64,000 nucleotides of DNA from Triplophysa rosa (taxonomy: Eukaryota; Chordata; Actinopteri; Cypriniformes; Nemacheilidae): contig NC_079906.1 in assembly GCF_024868665.1 (NCBI RefSeq), positions 8,084,791-8,148,790 on the forward strand, read 5' to 3'. Made by a program: the position numbers and the translations under genes. Within the stretch, counting starts at the first letter, position 1, and every line of letters begins with the position of its first letter. This document shows positions 36,090-49,200 of the stretch, one piece after another. The notes under the pieces are model-generated. The model worked only from the letters and a program-made list of their open reading frames with translations, made no database searches and was not told the origin of the DNA.

Positions 36090-36780
36090 AAATGCAGTAG
36101 ACCACCACATACTGTAGATGCCTCTTTTTGTTTGAAGACTATCAGGGAGTGGGGAGGCTTGTTGGTTGTGGTTCGGGGCGTTTCATTTGTTGGGACTGTG
36201 TGGGTCTGGTCTGGTTGGTCTTGTTTTGTGGTCGATGTCGGACAACAGAGGAATAAAGTTAATTATGCCATTACTACTTTTCCCTGGTTGTTCCTCTGTT
36301 GTCTGTTGTTGATCGCGGAATGGGACCGGGTTGGACCTGCACGGTTTCGGCGGGTGGGGCTTCCTGGGTCGCGGCTCGTGGGCTCTCCCTGTTCTTCATG
36401 GATGTTGCTCGGTGGCTTTGGTCGGGGTCACTGAGTGCAGCTATGACACGTCATAGGAGATCTGGCCCTCCCGGCTGAGCCTGGTTTCTCCCGAGGTTTT
36501 TTTTCTCTCCATTATTCATCATTGGAGTTTAGGTTCCTCGCCACAGCAGAGCAGTGCAGTGTTGGCTTGCTCACCGGGAGACTGCATTTATTTATTTATT
36601 CATTTATTTATTAGATATTATTTATTATAATGATCTTGCTTGGTCTATAAACACCATGCACTGTGCTGTGTTTTACCTTTCTGTGTTTTTCTTATTTGCT
36701 CCTGTAAAGCTGCTTTGGAACAATGCACAGTGTGAAAAGCGCTATATAAATAAAATTGAATTGAATTGAATTGAATTGAC
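36090..36780 (+). mobile_element. LINE 3'-end fragment with TTGAA tail
   Basis: The sequence includes GGTTTCTCCCGAGG and ends with AAAAGCGCTATATAAATAAA followed by (ATTGA)n, the 3' end of a common fish L2/CR1-type LINE. No RT frame is left. Confidence 0.65.
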
Positions 36781-36791
36781 TATCAGAAGAA

Positions 36792-37112
36792 TTAAAGGGA
36801 CAGCTCACCTAAAATGAAAATTCTGTCATCTTTTACTCATCCCCGAATTGTTCCAAATCTGTATACATTTCTTTGTTCTGTTGAACACAAAACAAGATAT
36901 TTTGAAGAATGTAGGAAAGCAAAGAGTTCTGGGGCACTTTTGACTACAATTGTAATTTTTCATACTAAGGTAGTTAATGGTGGCCAATTTGCATTCTTCC
37001 AAATTTCTTTCTCTGTGTTGATCAGAACAAAGAAATGTATTCAGGTTTGGAACAACTCGAGGGTGAGTAAATGATGACAGTATTTTTATTTTTGGGGGAA
37101 CTGTCCCTTTAA
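36792..37112. mobile_element. Palindromic cyprinid MITE, complete copy
   Basis: Starts TTAAAGGGACAGCTCACC and ends GGGGGAACTGTCCCTTTAA. The two arms are complementary over most of the 320 bp (ATGAAAATTCTGTCAT / ATGATGACAG). It may belong to the zebrafish Angel-type inverted-repeat elements; that name is from memory and unverified. Confidence 0.8.
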
Positions 37113-39955
37113 TATCTAAACAATCTGAGTTTGTGCTTGTTGGAAAATCATAGTTTCCCATATAAAATATATAAACAACAAAAAGTTGTCATTAATTTTC
37201 CCTGTTGGTCTCTATCAATGAACAAAATCACCACAAGCACTCCAATTTCCCTGTAGAATTCGCAGCATGGCCAAACCATGCTGAAACCATGACAGCCATT
37301 TAGAAATGCCTCTGTGATCTCCCACAGTCTGATTTAAATAAAGACAAACATTCCCAGACCCGCTGGTTATGAACAAGTCATTCTCAAGCTTGTGTTTTCT
37401 TTCCAATTTTGAGCAAAATGAGATCCATGTGCTCTAAAATCATAGCTCTTGTAAGTGGATTTATTGCAATCAATACAGTGAAATGAGAGCACAACATAGG
37501 AAGAGTTATTTTTAATGACTGTGGAAGAATAACAGACAAAGCAGGAACTCGGAGTAGACAATGAAAAGGAAAAAAGAAGTCAGATGAACTTATGAACCAA
37601 ACATAAATCATTCAAGTCATTGGAGGTTTGCATATTAAAGAGTCATCCGATTGTTCAAAAGGCTTGCTCAGTGGAGCAAAACAACAATGACAAATCTCAC
37701 TGGCTTTGAATAATAATATAGGCTAATATATGATATATGTCTCATATATGTAGTTGAACAAGACCACTTACTACCATGGTTTTTGAACAATTTACACATA
37801 TTTCAACAATGTGACAGGATCAACATGTTTTTAATTTAGCCATAATTTAACACCACAACTGAATTTTTTGTAATGTTGACTGATCTTGTGCAGTATCTGT
37901 TTTCAGGCACTAGAGGGCAGTGAGAGGACACAGCGTGAATTTTAAAGCGTTTCTATACATTGGATTTTTTTTAAGCTATAAGGTAAGAATTACTATTACT
38001 GTTGTAATGCAATGTTCTCACATACTGTAAAGCATGTTAAATAGCTTACTTTTAGGCACGTGGACAGGCTTAGGCATTTGGGGAAGTAGTAAACCTCTGA
38101 TGTGGTGATGTTTACCTGCATGAGTCCTCAAATTGTGCAACTTGATGACGAAAGGTGTGCTGTTCTTCTGAGACTACATTCACGATTCTCACCTGAATGA
38201 TGAAACAGGCTAAAATGTCCCGCAGACCTACATTGAGCAAAGAAGTCGAATCATCCATACTTGCAAATTTTGACATTATCATGTTTAAGAACTCACGTTT
38301 CCAGATATCGCGAGATAGCGCTGACGACATTCCAATTATTAGGCTACTACACCATGTACATGAAAAATGTGTTTTGTGCAAATGTAAAACGTGTTCAAAT
38401 GTTTCTTGAATATTTTATTGGTGCAGACTCAAGAGATGTTTGTTTTGTAAAACGTTTATAACTGCTTTTTATCACTTAATTTGGTTGATTAAGTCCACTT
38501 TCCAATTACACATTTTAGCACAATATATAAAAAGTATACGTTTTAATAAAATAACTTTTAATGTAACTTTTCAATATAAATACAATATTCTCATATTAAA
38601 AACAACTGCTATGGAGCAAAAACATTAAAACACATTACATTTAAGTAGAGGGATAAAGGAGACCTGACATAACCTAAAGAAACAGTAATTGATGTTGTGT
38701 CTACTTAATTTAACAGGCTTTTCGTGATCAACCAAAAGCAGCCTAGACAAATTGTGATGTAGATCGGAACCACTGAACAGACATTCACATTTAAAAGAAC
38801 AATGAAAATGAGAACTACTGCCACAACTGAATCAACATTTTTGCACTTGCTAAGTGTGTCTCATTGGGCAATAAAGTTCTACACACACTTGTGACTTGGA
38901 ATAATGCCACTTGAAGGCTTGGAATATATACAGGAAATAAGTCACAAGTGGTTAAGTGCAAAGACCGTAAATGTGGGTATTTGTGCAGGCCCAGTATAAT
39001 GTGGCTGGTTAAAAAAAACTAGTTTTCATATTTGTGTGACTTTGGATAACTAAATAGTAACTTTTCTGATGAAGGATGACTTGTTGTGGTATTGGTTTGA
39101 CAAGCCGCACAGCATAATGAAGACAGAGGCCAAAATGAGTGAAAGCTAGCCTATAGGTTGCTGGCTTTGAGTCACTGCAGTTATTAAATTATATAATTGA
39201 TTTCACATCAGATGCTTTTTTTTAAAAGAAAGTACCCACACTGGTCATCGGTATTTGTTGTGTTTTAGCTGATGTCCCCTCCAGTTTTCAGGGCTAGCTG
39301 TATTTGCAAGACAAAACTATATATAAACTTGTAAAAACTAACACAGATGGAAGGTATAAGCTGATGTTTTCTGAAGGTTTTAATAATTAGCCTTATACTA
39401 CAAATGCAAACTAAAGTGTTGTGAAGCAGAAAGACGCTGAGCTGTAATGATAACAATCATGTGACTTATAAGTGTTTGTTTGTGTGCGTGTGTGTGTGTG
39501 TGTACGTGAGTATGAGTGATGGAAACTTGACACACCATTGAAAGGGAAGTTAGCAATTGACCACAAAGTCAGAAAAAAATGTTCCAGTCAGATCTTAAAA
39601 TAGCTATAATGTGACAAATATAAATCAGTGATGATCTTATATTTTCATTAAATGACTGTTTTATAAAAAAAAACAATTACAATTAGTTAACAACAACAAC
39701 TAACAACGAACACCTTTGTTAGTTGTTTGGATTATAAAAACAACACGCAGAATGAGGGAATCCTCATCTCCCCCTAAAAAAAGATAACTTTATGAAATTA
39801 GCATTTCTGTACTGTATTGGTTTGTGATGTTTTATCACAAATCAATTTGTTTCTTCACCTATTTGTGAAGTAAGTTAAAACACAGTGTTGTTCCCATTTG
39901 GGTACATCAAAACATTCAAGATCTTGAATAATCATTGTGGCTGAAAGAGTACAGC
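37113..39955. other. Intergenic, kazald-like gene to dok
   Basis: About 2.8 kb of AT-rich DNA without a convincing exon on either strand. A short GT run lies near 39485-39503. Nothing else was recognised. Confidence 0.5.
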
Positions 39956-39957
39956 AT

Positions 39958-39958
<1 letters not shown>

Positions 39959-40001
<43 letters not shown>

Positions 40002-40006
40002 CACAC

Positions 40007-40040
<34 letters not shown>

Positions 40041-40078
40041 CACACACGCACACACACACGCACACACACACACACACT
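39959..40078. repeat. (CA)n microsatellite upstream of dok
   Basis: About 120 bp of nearly pure CA with a few interruptions, ending 170 bp before the dok start codon. Confidence 0.95.
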
Positions 40079-40247
40079 TTTGCAGAGTTCTGCAAAAAAA
40101 AATGTGTGAACTCTTTTGGGCTCTACAGGAAGTACAAATGGCGGAACTTGGAGAGCTTGTGTTGTCGTCACAAGCACATTCAGCAGAAGTACTATGATAC
40201 ACTAGACGCAACAGTCTCTTGGAGTCGATTCGGAGACGTACAGTGAA

Positions 40248-43200
40248 ATGGAGGAGGACATTCGAAAACGGGGTTTACTGTATTTACAGCAGCAGAGGTT
40301 TGGGAAGGTAGGACAGAACATGCTTTACTCGCCAAGTGGCTTCAGGTTATGTTAACTTCAAGATATGTTAAAATCATGTTTATTGTTTGAGAATTGTTTA
40401 TCGGTAACTTGTCATAGCACACAAAAGGCAGTGCTATAACCAGAGGGTTAAAATCGATGGTCTCACTGTATTATGCAGACACTACATTACTTTAATAATC
40501 AGAAAGCAATGACATCCACGAAAACTTGTTTTATCATTGTGTAAACATGCGAAGACTGATGTGAAAGTCACAAAATGTACATTTGAAAAACACTACTACT
40601 GTGTTTTCTGTGGAGCACATTTCTGTGTACTACTTTGTCAAATTGCAGAACAAATCATATTGCAGACAGACAGCTAGAAGGATGGAGAGAAAAACAACAA
40701 AAACAAGAGCCAGGCATAAAAGTTGTAAATATGTATTACCCCACTTGGGAAAATATTGAATTGTTATCTGCCGTGTTTGCATGAACATCCAGAACTGAAG
40801 AATTATCAGTGAATGATATGGTGTATTTGTGTGCGTTTAATGTGCCTTTTATTGCAGTTCACTGGCAAATAATATTAAGAAAATAATAAATATGTCTTTG
40901 AGAGATGACTTGTGCATTGTACACTGGTGTTGAGCTTGTTAAGCCCTGCCTATACATTTCAATTAGCAGCTTTCACTTTGCTTAATTTGAGCCACATGTT
41001 TGTTGGCAAATACTGTATTTGTGGACCATTTACAATAGGAGAGAGATTCATGCATCATATTAACTCGCTCGCAGTGTCATGAACTATAAATGAGATCCAG
41101 ATATGTTCATATTCTCATCTAAAACCTTTTTTTGCCTCATTTTGATTAATGCCACTGATAATATTGTCGCTACCGCTATGGGATTGCAGTAGAGCAGTTC
41201 TCAAACTTTTCATGTCAAGTACCACCTTTAATAAAATTAGTTCTTCCAAGGACCACCTAATGACCCCCATAGAAAATCATATGAATAAACACTTAAATTA
41301 GTAGTAGAGCTGTGAATCTTCCTCTTTACACCTAGTCCTCCAATTCTAATGTCGGCTATTATTAATACTGTATTACAAACACTTTTTTATTTACCAGGTG
41401 TTTTCAAACTACTGAACATGTTTTTTCAATGTTTTCCAAGTTAGTCAGCAGTAATAGTGGACACAAAACACTTTAATGAACTGTAAACAGGGCTCTGTAA
41501 ATTACTCTTAAGGGGGATTTATTAACTTTGTGGGCACTTGCAGAAAGACTACAAAATTATATTAAAGACAAACAATGTGAAAAGAATATTTAACACAGAA
41601 GATAAATAAATATACGTATACTTAAACATCAAGAGAACAGCTGCACTGTAAAGCCAGTCAAGTTGAGTGTACTTAAACATTTTGAGGTAACCGATTACCT
41701 TAAAAAAGTTAAGTAATGTGTATTTGATATTTGAGTAAAGAGAACTTAAAATGTTCAGCTCATCCAGCATATTAAAGGGCATTGCACTAAATTCTAAGTA
41801 GACTGAACTTTAATAATTAGTAACATCAACTGCTCTGACAAACTGTGAAATGCAATAAGTTGACTTTACTTAAAAAATATGAGGAAACCGATTACTATTT
41901 ACTATTTACTACGATTACTATTACCGATCAATATTTTTATAAGTAAAGTAGTGTTTTAATTTTAAGTTAGTTGAACTCAATAATAATTGTTGGCTGAACT
42001 TACTGATCAAATATAATTAAGTACTGCTGACTCAAAATCAGTACTTAAGTTAACTTATTATAATAGGTTTCACTTTACTAAAAAAATATTAGCAAGTGAT
42101 TACCATTATGGTGATCAGCGTTTGCTTTAGTTGGGCTCTTGACTCTTGGCTTCTGTTAAGTTAACTTCTCTGTCAGTGCTTGTGTGTGTTGCGCATTGAC
42201 GAGAAATAGATCTTTAAAAGGTCAGTTTGGAGTAGATTTCCTAATGTCAATTATTAATAAAGTACAGAAGCTGTTAAATGAGTTTGATCCTTTTCTTACT
42301 GATTAGAATGTTTCAGTTCATAAACGCACAAGGATTGTGTCAAAATTAAGAACGTTTTACTGACACACTTCATCAACACTCATCACACAAACCTCAACAA
42401 TGGTGACAATCATCAAACAAATTCAGATAAACAACTGCAATGCATGCTGGGAATAATGAGTTTTGTACTTTGATGTTACCCAGCATGCATTGCAGCATGA
42501 AGTTTTATTTTGTTGATTGTCACCATTGTTTAGTCAGTGGTCTCAAACTCAATTTCTGGAGGGCCGCAGCTCTGCACAGTTTAGCTCCAACCAATTCCAA
42601 CCCACACCTGTTTAGAGGTTTCTAGTAATCCTAAAGACCTTGATTAGATAAATCAGATGTGTTTGATTAGGGTTGGAGCTAAACTGTGCAGAGCTGCCGC
42701 CCTCCAGGAATTGAGTTTGAGACCACTGGTTTAGATTCATGATTATGATCTGATCATGTCTAATTTATTTATTAGTTAAAAGGTTTTTAAGCATATTTAA
42801 TTTGTCTCTGAGGATATGTCATAACACTAATCTGTAATATAAATCAGTTTACAAAGTAATAACACAACACACTCTTTATCAGTGATTCTTAATGATCACC
42901 AATTGAAATCAGCTACCGGATTTCTTTGCATTTTAGCCCAAACAAACGTGTTTTAACACACTGTTTCAGCAGTTAAAGAGAAGCTAAGCAAATGTTCTAC
43001 TAGTGAGTAGTCAAGAGCCCAACTAAAGCAAACACTGATCACCATAATGGTAGTCTGGTTAAATTGGAACCTTTTTAAAAAATATATTCAATGGTTGCTT
43101 GCTATCTGGGACACTTTAAAGTTTTAAGTAAACAGAACTATTTCAGTTTTGAGTACAGTTAACTCATTTTAATGAGTTGTACTGTTCAGGATTACAGTGT

Positions 43201-46200
43201 GTATATAACAAACAGAGACATACACTTTACTGCAGCAGCTCTTGTCAAAGTACGCTTCATTGATTTAACCTCGAGTAGATGCAGACGCATGTTGAATTAG
43301 CACTTTACAGCAATAACAACAGCTTTAAACAGCGGTTCAAGTGCAGAAATACATAAGAAACTTAATTTGCACGCTGCTCGTCGGAAGAGAGGGAGCGAGA
43401 GGGAGGGAGGGACTCACAAGCGTCCGTCTGCTCCCGCTCTGTGTTTGAGCTGCCCATCATGCGCCAGAGTTACATCGACCAATGATAAATAAACAATAAT
43501 TCATACAACTATGAATGTTTGGTTACTGACATTCTTCCAAATATCTTCCTTTGTGTTTAGCAGAACAAAGAAATTTATACAAGTTTGGAAAAACCTGAGA
43601 GTGAGTAAATTATCATTTTTGGGTGAACTATCCCTTTAAATGGCCCATGTTCATGCTCTTTTAACCAATATTAACATCTCATTATCTCAATGAACATCTA
43701 ATATGCTTTGTGAACATGATTTGAAACAGGATGGTGGAAATCAAAAGCCGAGAGCTGAAGTTAAACTACTTGTCTTCTTACTACAAATTTTAAAACCGTT
43801 GGTGTAAAATTCTAGAACAGACTGTGTAAAATGTGCCTTTATAACTGTGGGAACACACACTCTGAGTATTTTTGCCACTTCGCATATGCATTTTGACCAC
43901 TTCCCATTTTAAGGTCAAAGAAAAGCTAACCATTTGACTGACAACACTGACCTTAAAACTTTACTTAGTTGTGCCATTTTCGTTCAGTAAACTATAACAT
44001 CAATAACAATATTGCTGGAATTGACATGTTTTCCTCTCAACCTTTGTAACAGTCCAGCAAACTTCTTTCTCCCATTCATCTTGTTTGTCTCCGTTTCAGA
44101 AATGGCGAAAGGTCTGGTCCGTGCTGTACAGAGAAAGCTCGTGTTCCATCTCTCGTCTCGAGTTCTTCGAGTTTAAAGATGGAACTGGGAACACCATTGA
44201 AAGAGCCAACCGCAAGCAGGAAAACAAAAAGGTGAGGATGAACGCAACAAATAGGGCCGCTCAGATTTCCCCTGTGCTGTGAACATAAGAATTACGATCC
44301 GTACCTTGTCATTCCTTGATCTGTCACGGCACACCAACAATCACACTCGGCAGGGGGTCCGGCACAAACGGGAGGCTATGTGTGGGAAGATGTGCACAAA
44401 CATTTTGCAGCAAGTGTTATTTAATTTCTTCCCACTGCAGCTATGAATTATAACTTTTTTGTATGCTTGAGAGAAAAACACCTCCCCAAGAAAAAGGAAC
44501 AGGCATACGAAACATTATCACAGAAAATGCCACCTTCAGAAATAAATTTGTGCGGATGAGGATCAGTTCTGTAAAAAAACATGCTCAAATGTCAACCCAC
44601 CCAAATGACAAATCTGGATAAGCTTGAAGTGTGTTTGAAGCAGATAGTACCTATGGTGGATGTTAATAAAACCGATTCACCTCATCAAAATGTTTGAACG
44701 CTTTATTACATAAACACAGAGTATCTGGGATGTTCAAGAAGTTTGAATTTAAGCATTTGATGGCTGATTGTTGACATACTCTCAATGCACATGAATTGCA
44801 GAACACCAAACATTTATGAAACAGTAATTCTTGAGTTTTATGTCATTGCAGGTGATAAAGTTAAACGACTGCATTCGAGTGTCAGATGCTGATGTGGAAG
44901 GCTGTCCACGGGACTGCGGACCGTTTTTGGTCGAGACGACAGAAAAGACGTTTGTTTTTGCTGTCGAGACAGCTGAACTGGAGGATTGGATGCAGAAACT
45001 GTGTGAAATCGCTTTTCCGGTAATTAACACTGAGGGAATGTTTCCATTTAATATACTGTGCAATGACTTTGAGGGAGGTCAATTCCTATTGGAAATGTTG
45101 TACACGTTGAGTTTGATGTCATGCAAGTTGTTTTTGGCATGGCTAACATGGATAGACAAACATAAACATCTTTGGATCTTATACAAAGTTTATGCAATAT
45201 TTTTGAAATATGTTTATAATTTTTGGACAGTTTTTATGTGCTGTCTATTTTCCGTCCAACCAGAATGCTAAGGAAAATTGATAAAAATGAATAAAAATAC
45301 ATTTTAAGAGTAACTTATGAGCTTATTGGTCAACCTCTCTGTGAAAACCAGGCAAAAGTCTTAAAGGGACAGTTCACCCAAAAATGAAGATTCTGTCATG
45401 AATTACTCACTAGTTGTTCCAAATCTGTATAAATTTCTTTGTTTGGTTGAACACAGAGAAAGATATTTGGACGAATGCTTGTAACCAAACAGTTCTTGGA
45501 CCCCATTGACTACCATAGTAGGAAAAATAACAATTGTAGTCAAAAGTGCACCGGAAATGTTTGCTTTCCTACATTCTTCAAAATATCTTCTGTTGTATTC
45601 GACAGAACAAAAAAATCATAAAGTAATTTTTCCTACCATGGAAGTCAATGGGGTCCAAGAACTGTTATCTTTCTCTGTGTTCAACCAAAAGAAGACATTT
45701 ATACAGGTTTGGAACAATTCAAAGGTGAGTAAATTATGACAGCATTTTTATTTTTCGGGTGAACTCTCCCTTTAATGTAATTCTGAGATAACAAACATCA
45801 AAGTTTGATTTCAGTCATTAATTTTACTATGATTTCAATCATTGACATGGCATTACTCTGTTAATATGAAAGATATTAAGGTATATTTAGGTGTATTTTT
45901 ACAGAATGTTCTTTACATTATGTAGGATGATTTTATGTAGAAACCTTGGTGACAAGATATATTTTACCTTTAAGGTTTTGACTTCAGCCCAAAATTTGCA
46001 CGCTGAATTTTAAACCACAAATGTTTCTTTTTTGAACTGTTATGGCCTAACACGTCCTCTGACACATTGCAACAGTCTATAACGCTTATGTTCAAGTTTC
46101 CAGGCCATTTCGTAATCGCGGCAACATCATGTTTGTACTCTAAAACTTGCTTCTGTCCTTTGCCATAACTTTAAAGAGTACATTCCTCAATATTTTTAAG

Positions 46201-49200
46201 GGCTTATTTTGGTTTATGGAGTGTCCGACAACAAGTTTATGTACATACATGATGTAAAAATACTATTATTTCGTAATAATAAGCAGTTTTTATTACCTTA
46301 CTTCTTGACTGACTCTCAAATGATTCGTTCCGCGATTCATCTGTGTAATCTCCGCCTTTCCGCCAGCGTAGTCTGATCTGATTGGTCAGATAGTGTAGTC
46401 TGCTGTGATTGGTCAGATGGTCTAGTCTGCTGTGATTGGTCAAACGCGTTCAGCATGTGTCGCAAATGGACCGCCTATCATTACTGCTGTATTACGGTTT
46501 GCAGGTGGTTGGATATTAACAGTGTATAGAGAGAGATGGCGTCGATTTTACCTTACCAGTTCGAGCCCGAGTCTGACGAATCATTCTTTAATCCTTATAC
46601 AGATGCCAGTAAGAAAAAGGACTGTTTTAGACACTTCTCTTGTAACAGTTAGTTATCACGGCATACAGTGTACGGTGTTCGTATCTTCAGATGTTATTAT
46701 AACTATAGTACACCACGCAGTTCTTGAAATAAAGACTTTGCGAGTTAATATGGTTGAACACTTACATTAGCGCAACGAGTTTATAGCTACCGTTAGGTAA
46801 ACAAACAGTAACAACCCCAAAAATAACGGTAACGTTAGCTAAACACAGACATGAGATAACGTCACACAAATTTAATTTTAAGTAAAGACAAAAATAAAGA
46901 GTCACACTTACAGGTTGTGATTCGGTGGAGCTTACAGGTCCAAATAAAGTTGGTATTGCAACATCTTTTAAGGAAAGACGTTTAATGTATCCTGCAGTAA
47001 AGGCGCCAAGATTGATGAAGCAATCTTAGGTAAAATGACGCGCGCAAAGTAAAACATTCGGTTTATACTCCTTTGGTGTCGTTTGAAAAATAAATAGTAA
47101 CCATTTTTTCCTCAGAAGTTCTTCCTTTGGTAGTGAAAATAAGACTGACTTAGTTTCACTACATAGAACACAGCTTCTCTTAGACATGATGCACACGTCA
47201 CGAACGAGCTAGTACAGTGTTTGGGGAGGAGAGAGTTAAGTTTTCGCAGTCAGTAGGCGGGGATTATTTCTAGTGACGTAGGTACATTGTGGTTAAAGAT
47301 TCGGACAGGTCATGACTTGTTCGAGTGATTCAGAGTCGATTACCTTTTTTATAAGCTAATAACTTTGTTATTCGTTCACCTTCGGATTTACAACTTGGCA
47401 GATTGCTTACATTCAAACACGGCAAAATTAAACACTTGAAATGTATTTTTTATGATCTCGAGGAATGTACTCTTTAAGGTAAGATATTTTCTGACATAGC
47501 TGTTATTTTTAACACACACTAAATAAGATAAACATAGCTCTTATTGTTAGGAGTTAGCCAGAAGTTGGTTTTGTTACACTTACAGCATACCCGTACTTGC
47601 TTTTTTATATACAGTATAAAAAAAATGTTGTGTTAACTTGATTTATTTAAGTTAATTGAACAAGCATCAAATATTATTTTGATCTACTTGATTGAAACAT
47701 GTTAATTTAAAATGTAAACATTTAGTTAGGCCAAAGCATTACTGCTTTTGGTCCGTTTAACACAATGCAATTGTGTTTGAAAATAAAACCTAATACAATG
47801 GTTTTAAAACAAAATGAATTGTTTAAATAAAGTGAACAGTATCGTAAAATCATTTCTGAGTGCAGCTTGTCAACCTCATACTAAAATTTTTACTTACAGA
47901 CATGAGGCAAAGGATTTGAATTACAGCGACTTGCCACCGTTTCTTGTCACATCAGCAGCCGTAAAATGTCTCTTGAGGCTGATCAGAAACCTGCAAGTAT
48001 TTGTGCTTTGATGCTGTGACTCACTGTGTGTGAGCATTCTAATCCTGCTCTTGTTAATGTGAGTGCAGAGAAGAGCTTTTATTTCCAATGAGTTTTGTCA
48101 GAAATGTTACTGTATAGCATATGTATAGAAAAGCAGTCTGTGGGGAAGTGTGTGTTTCTATCTGATGGTTCTAATGGTGTTTTTTGCATTGTGGGTGACA
48201 GCAATAATTTAAATAAAGGAAAGAAACAAGTAACCTAAATGGATGCTAGAGATGTATATGTAACATCTCATCAGGCAGTCGCAACTGGCAGAACCTCGGT
48301 CTTGCTCAGCCCTGGCCATGAGTCAATGTAAATTCATTGTGACTTTACACGAGGTTGAAGAAGATCCAGTGAGTGACCCCACTGTTTTTGTGCGGTGCTT
48401 TGCGATCTGTATTGTCCGATTTACCTCTGCGGGCAAAGGAAAATGAATATTTATGTGACAGCAGAACACTCACGTGTAAGAAATACAGAGTTATTTTGGA
48501 CTAGCTGTATTTCAACCTGTCGTAGAACACGCGTTTTATTCGGCTGTGTACTGAAAGGATGACAGTGAGCAGCTAATTGACAACAGGATGCATTTCCAAA
48601 AAAAAGCTTACTTGGAATTTCTTTCTTTTGAGAAGAACTTGGAGGATATTTTTAACTCCTTTAGCCTAACTGATAAAACCGGGACCAGTTTTAACATTTT
48701 AAACCTTATGAAACTACTGTTCCAGGTAAATCAGGACTGTTGCTCACCGTAGTAATACGGGGCCTTTGCAAATCCCTCAATTGTTATGATGACAATGCAT
48801 TAAAGGGATAGTTCACACAAAAATGAAAATTCTGTCACCATTCAGGGGCGATTCACATTTCGTGTCTTTTGCGCTTGCAAATTTGTTATTATGAATGTAG
48901 ACAAGCTGCAGGCGCATGCAAATTGGGTGCGATGTGGTCGTGACGTGCAAATGGTGCGGCACGCACATTTTTGTAGGCGCGTTAGCGCAGCATCGAGATG
49001 GAAATAGTTCAACTTTTCAGAGTGCCCGCATTTTTTGCGTGGTTTTAGATGCTAAGTTTGGATCGCCCCTTACTTATCCTCACTTTCTGGGGCACTTTAG
49101 ACTACCATAGTAGTATTTTTCCTTACTATAATAGTCAAGAGTGTCTCAGAACTGTTTGGTTACAAATATTCTTCCAAATATCTTTCTTTGTGTTCAATAG

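Larger units (their letters stand above)
40308..44099 (+). other. dok intron 1
   Basis: 3.8 kb, repeat-rich. A relic beginning GTTCTCAAACTTTTCATGTC lies at about 41198-41290, a nested set of inverted-repeat elements at 41644-43200 and a MITE half-copy at 43503-43640. No coding exon was seen. Confidence 0.6.
46175..47473. mobile_element. TTAA-flanked Kolobok-like deletion derivative, copy 1
   Basis: 1299 bp with ends AGAGTACATTCCTC and GAGGAATGTACTCT, flanked by TTAA on both sides (46171-46174 and 47474-47477). Near the left end is a CCAAT-box array (46369-46444) and a plus-strand first exon (46536-46608). Near the right end is a minus-strand THAP exon (47187-46936). The middle of the parental element is missing. 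TTAA duplications plus a THAP-bearing gene suggest Kolobok; piggyBac also uses TTAA but has no THAP domain. Confidence 0.7.

Noticed and set aside
39855..40246. ORFs of HTHTHT / CVCVCV type
   Set aside because: Read-through of the CA microsatellite on both strands.
46432..46770. 112-codon plus-strand ORF, repeated identically at 57005-57343
   Set aside because: It is identical only because both lie in the two near-identical Kolobok-like copies. It crosses the CCAAT array and overlaps the better first exon in another frame.
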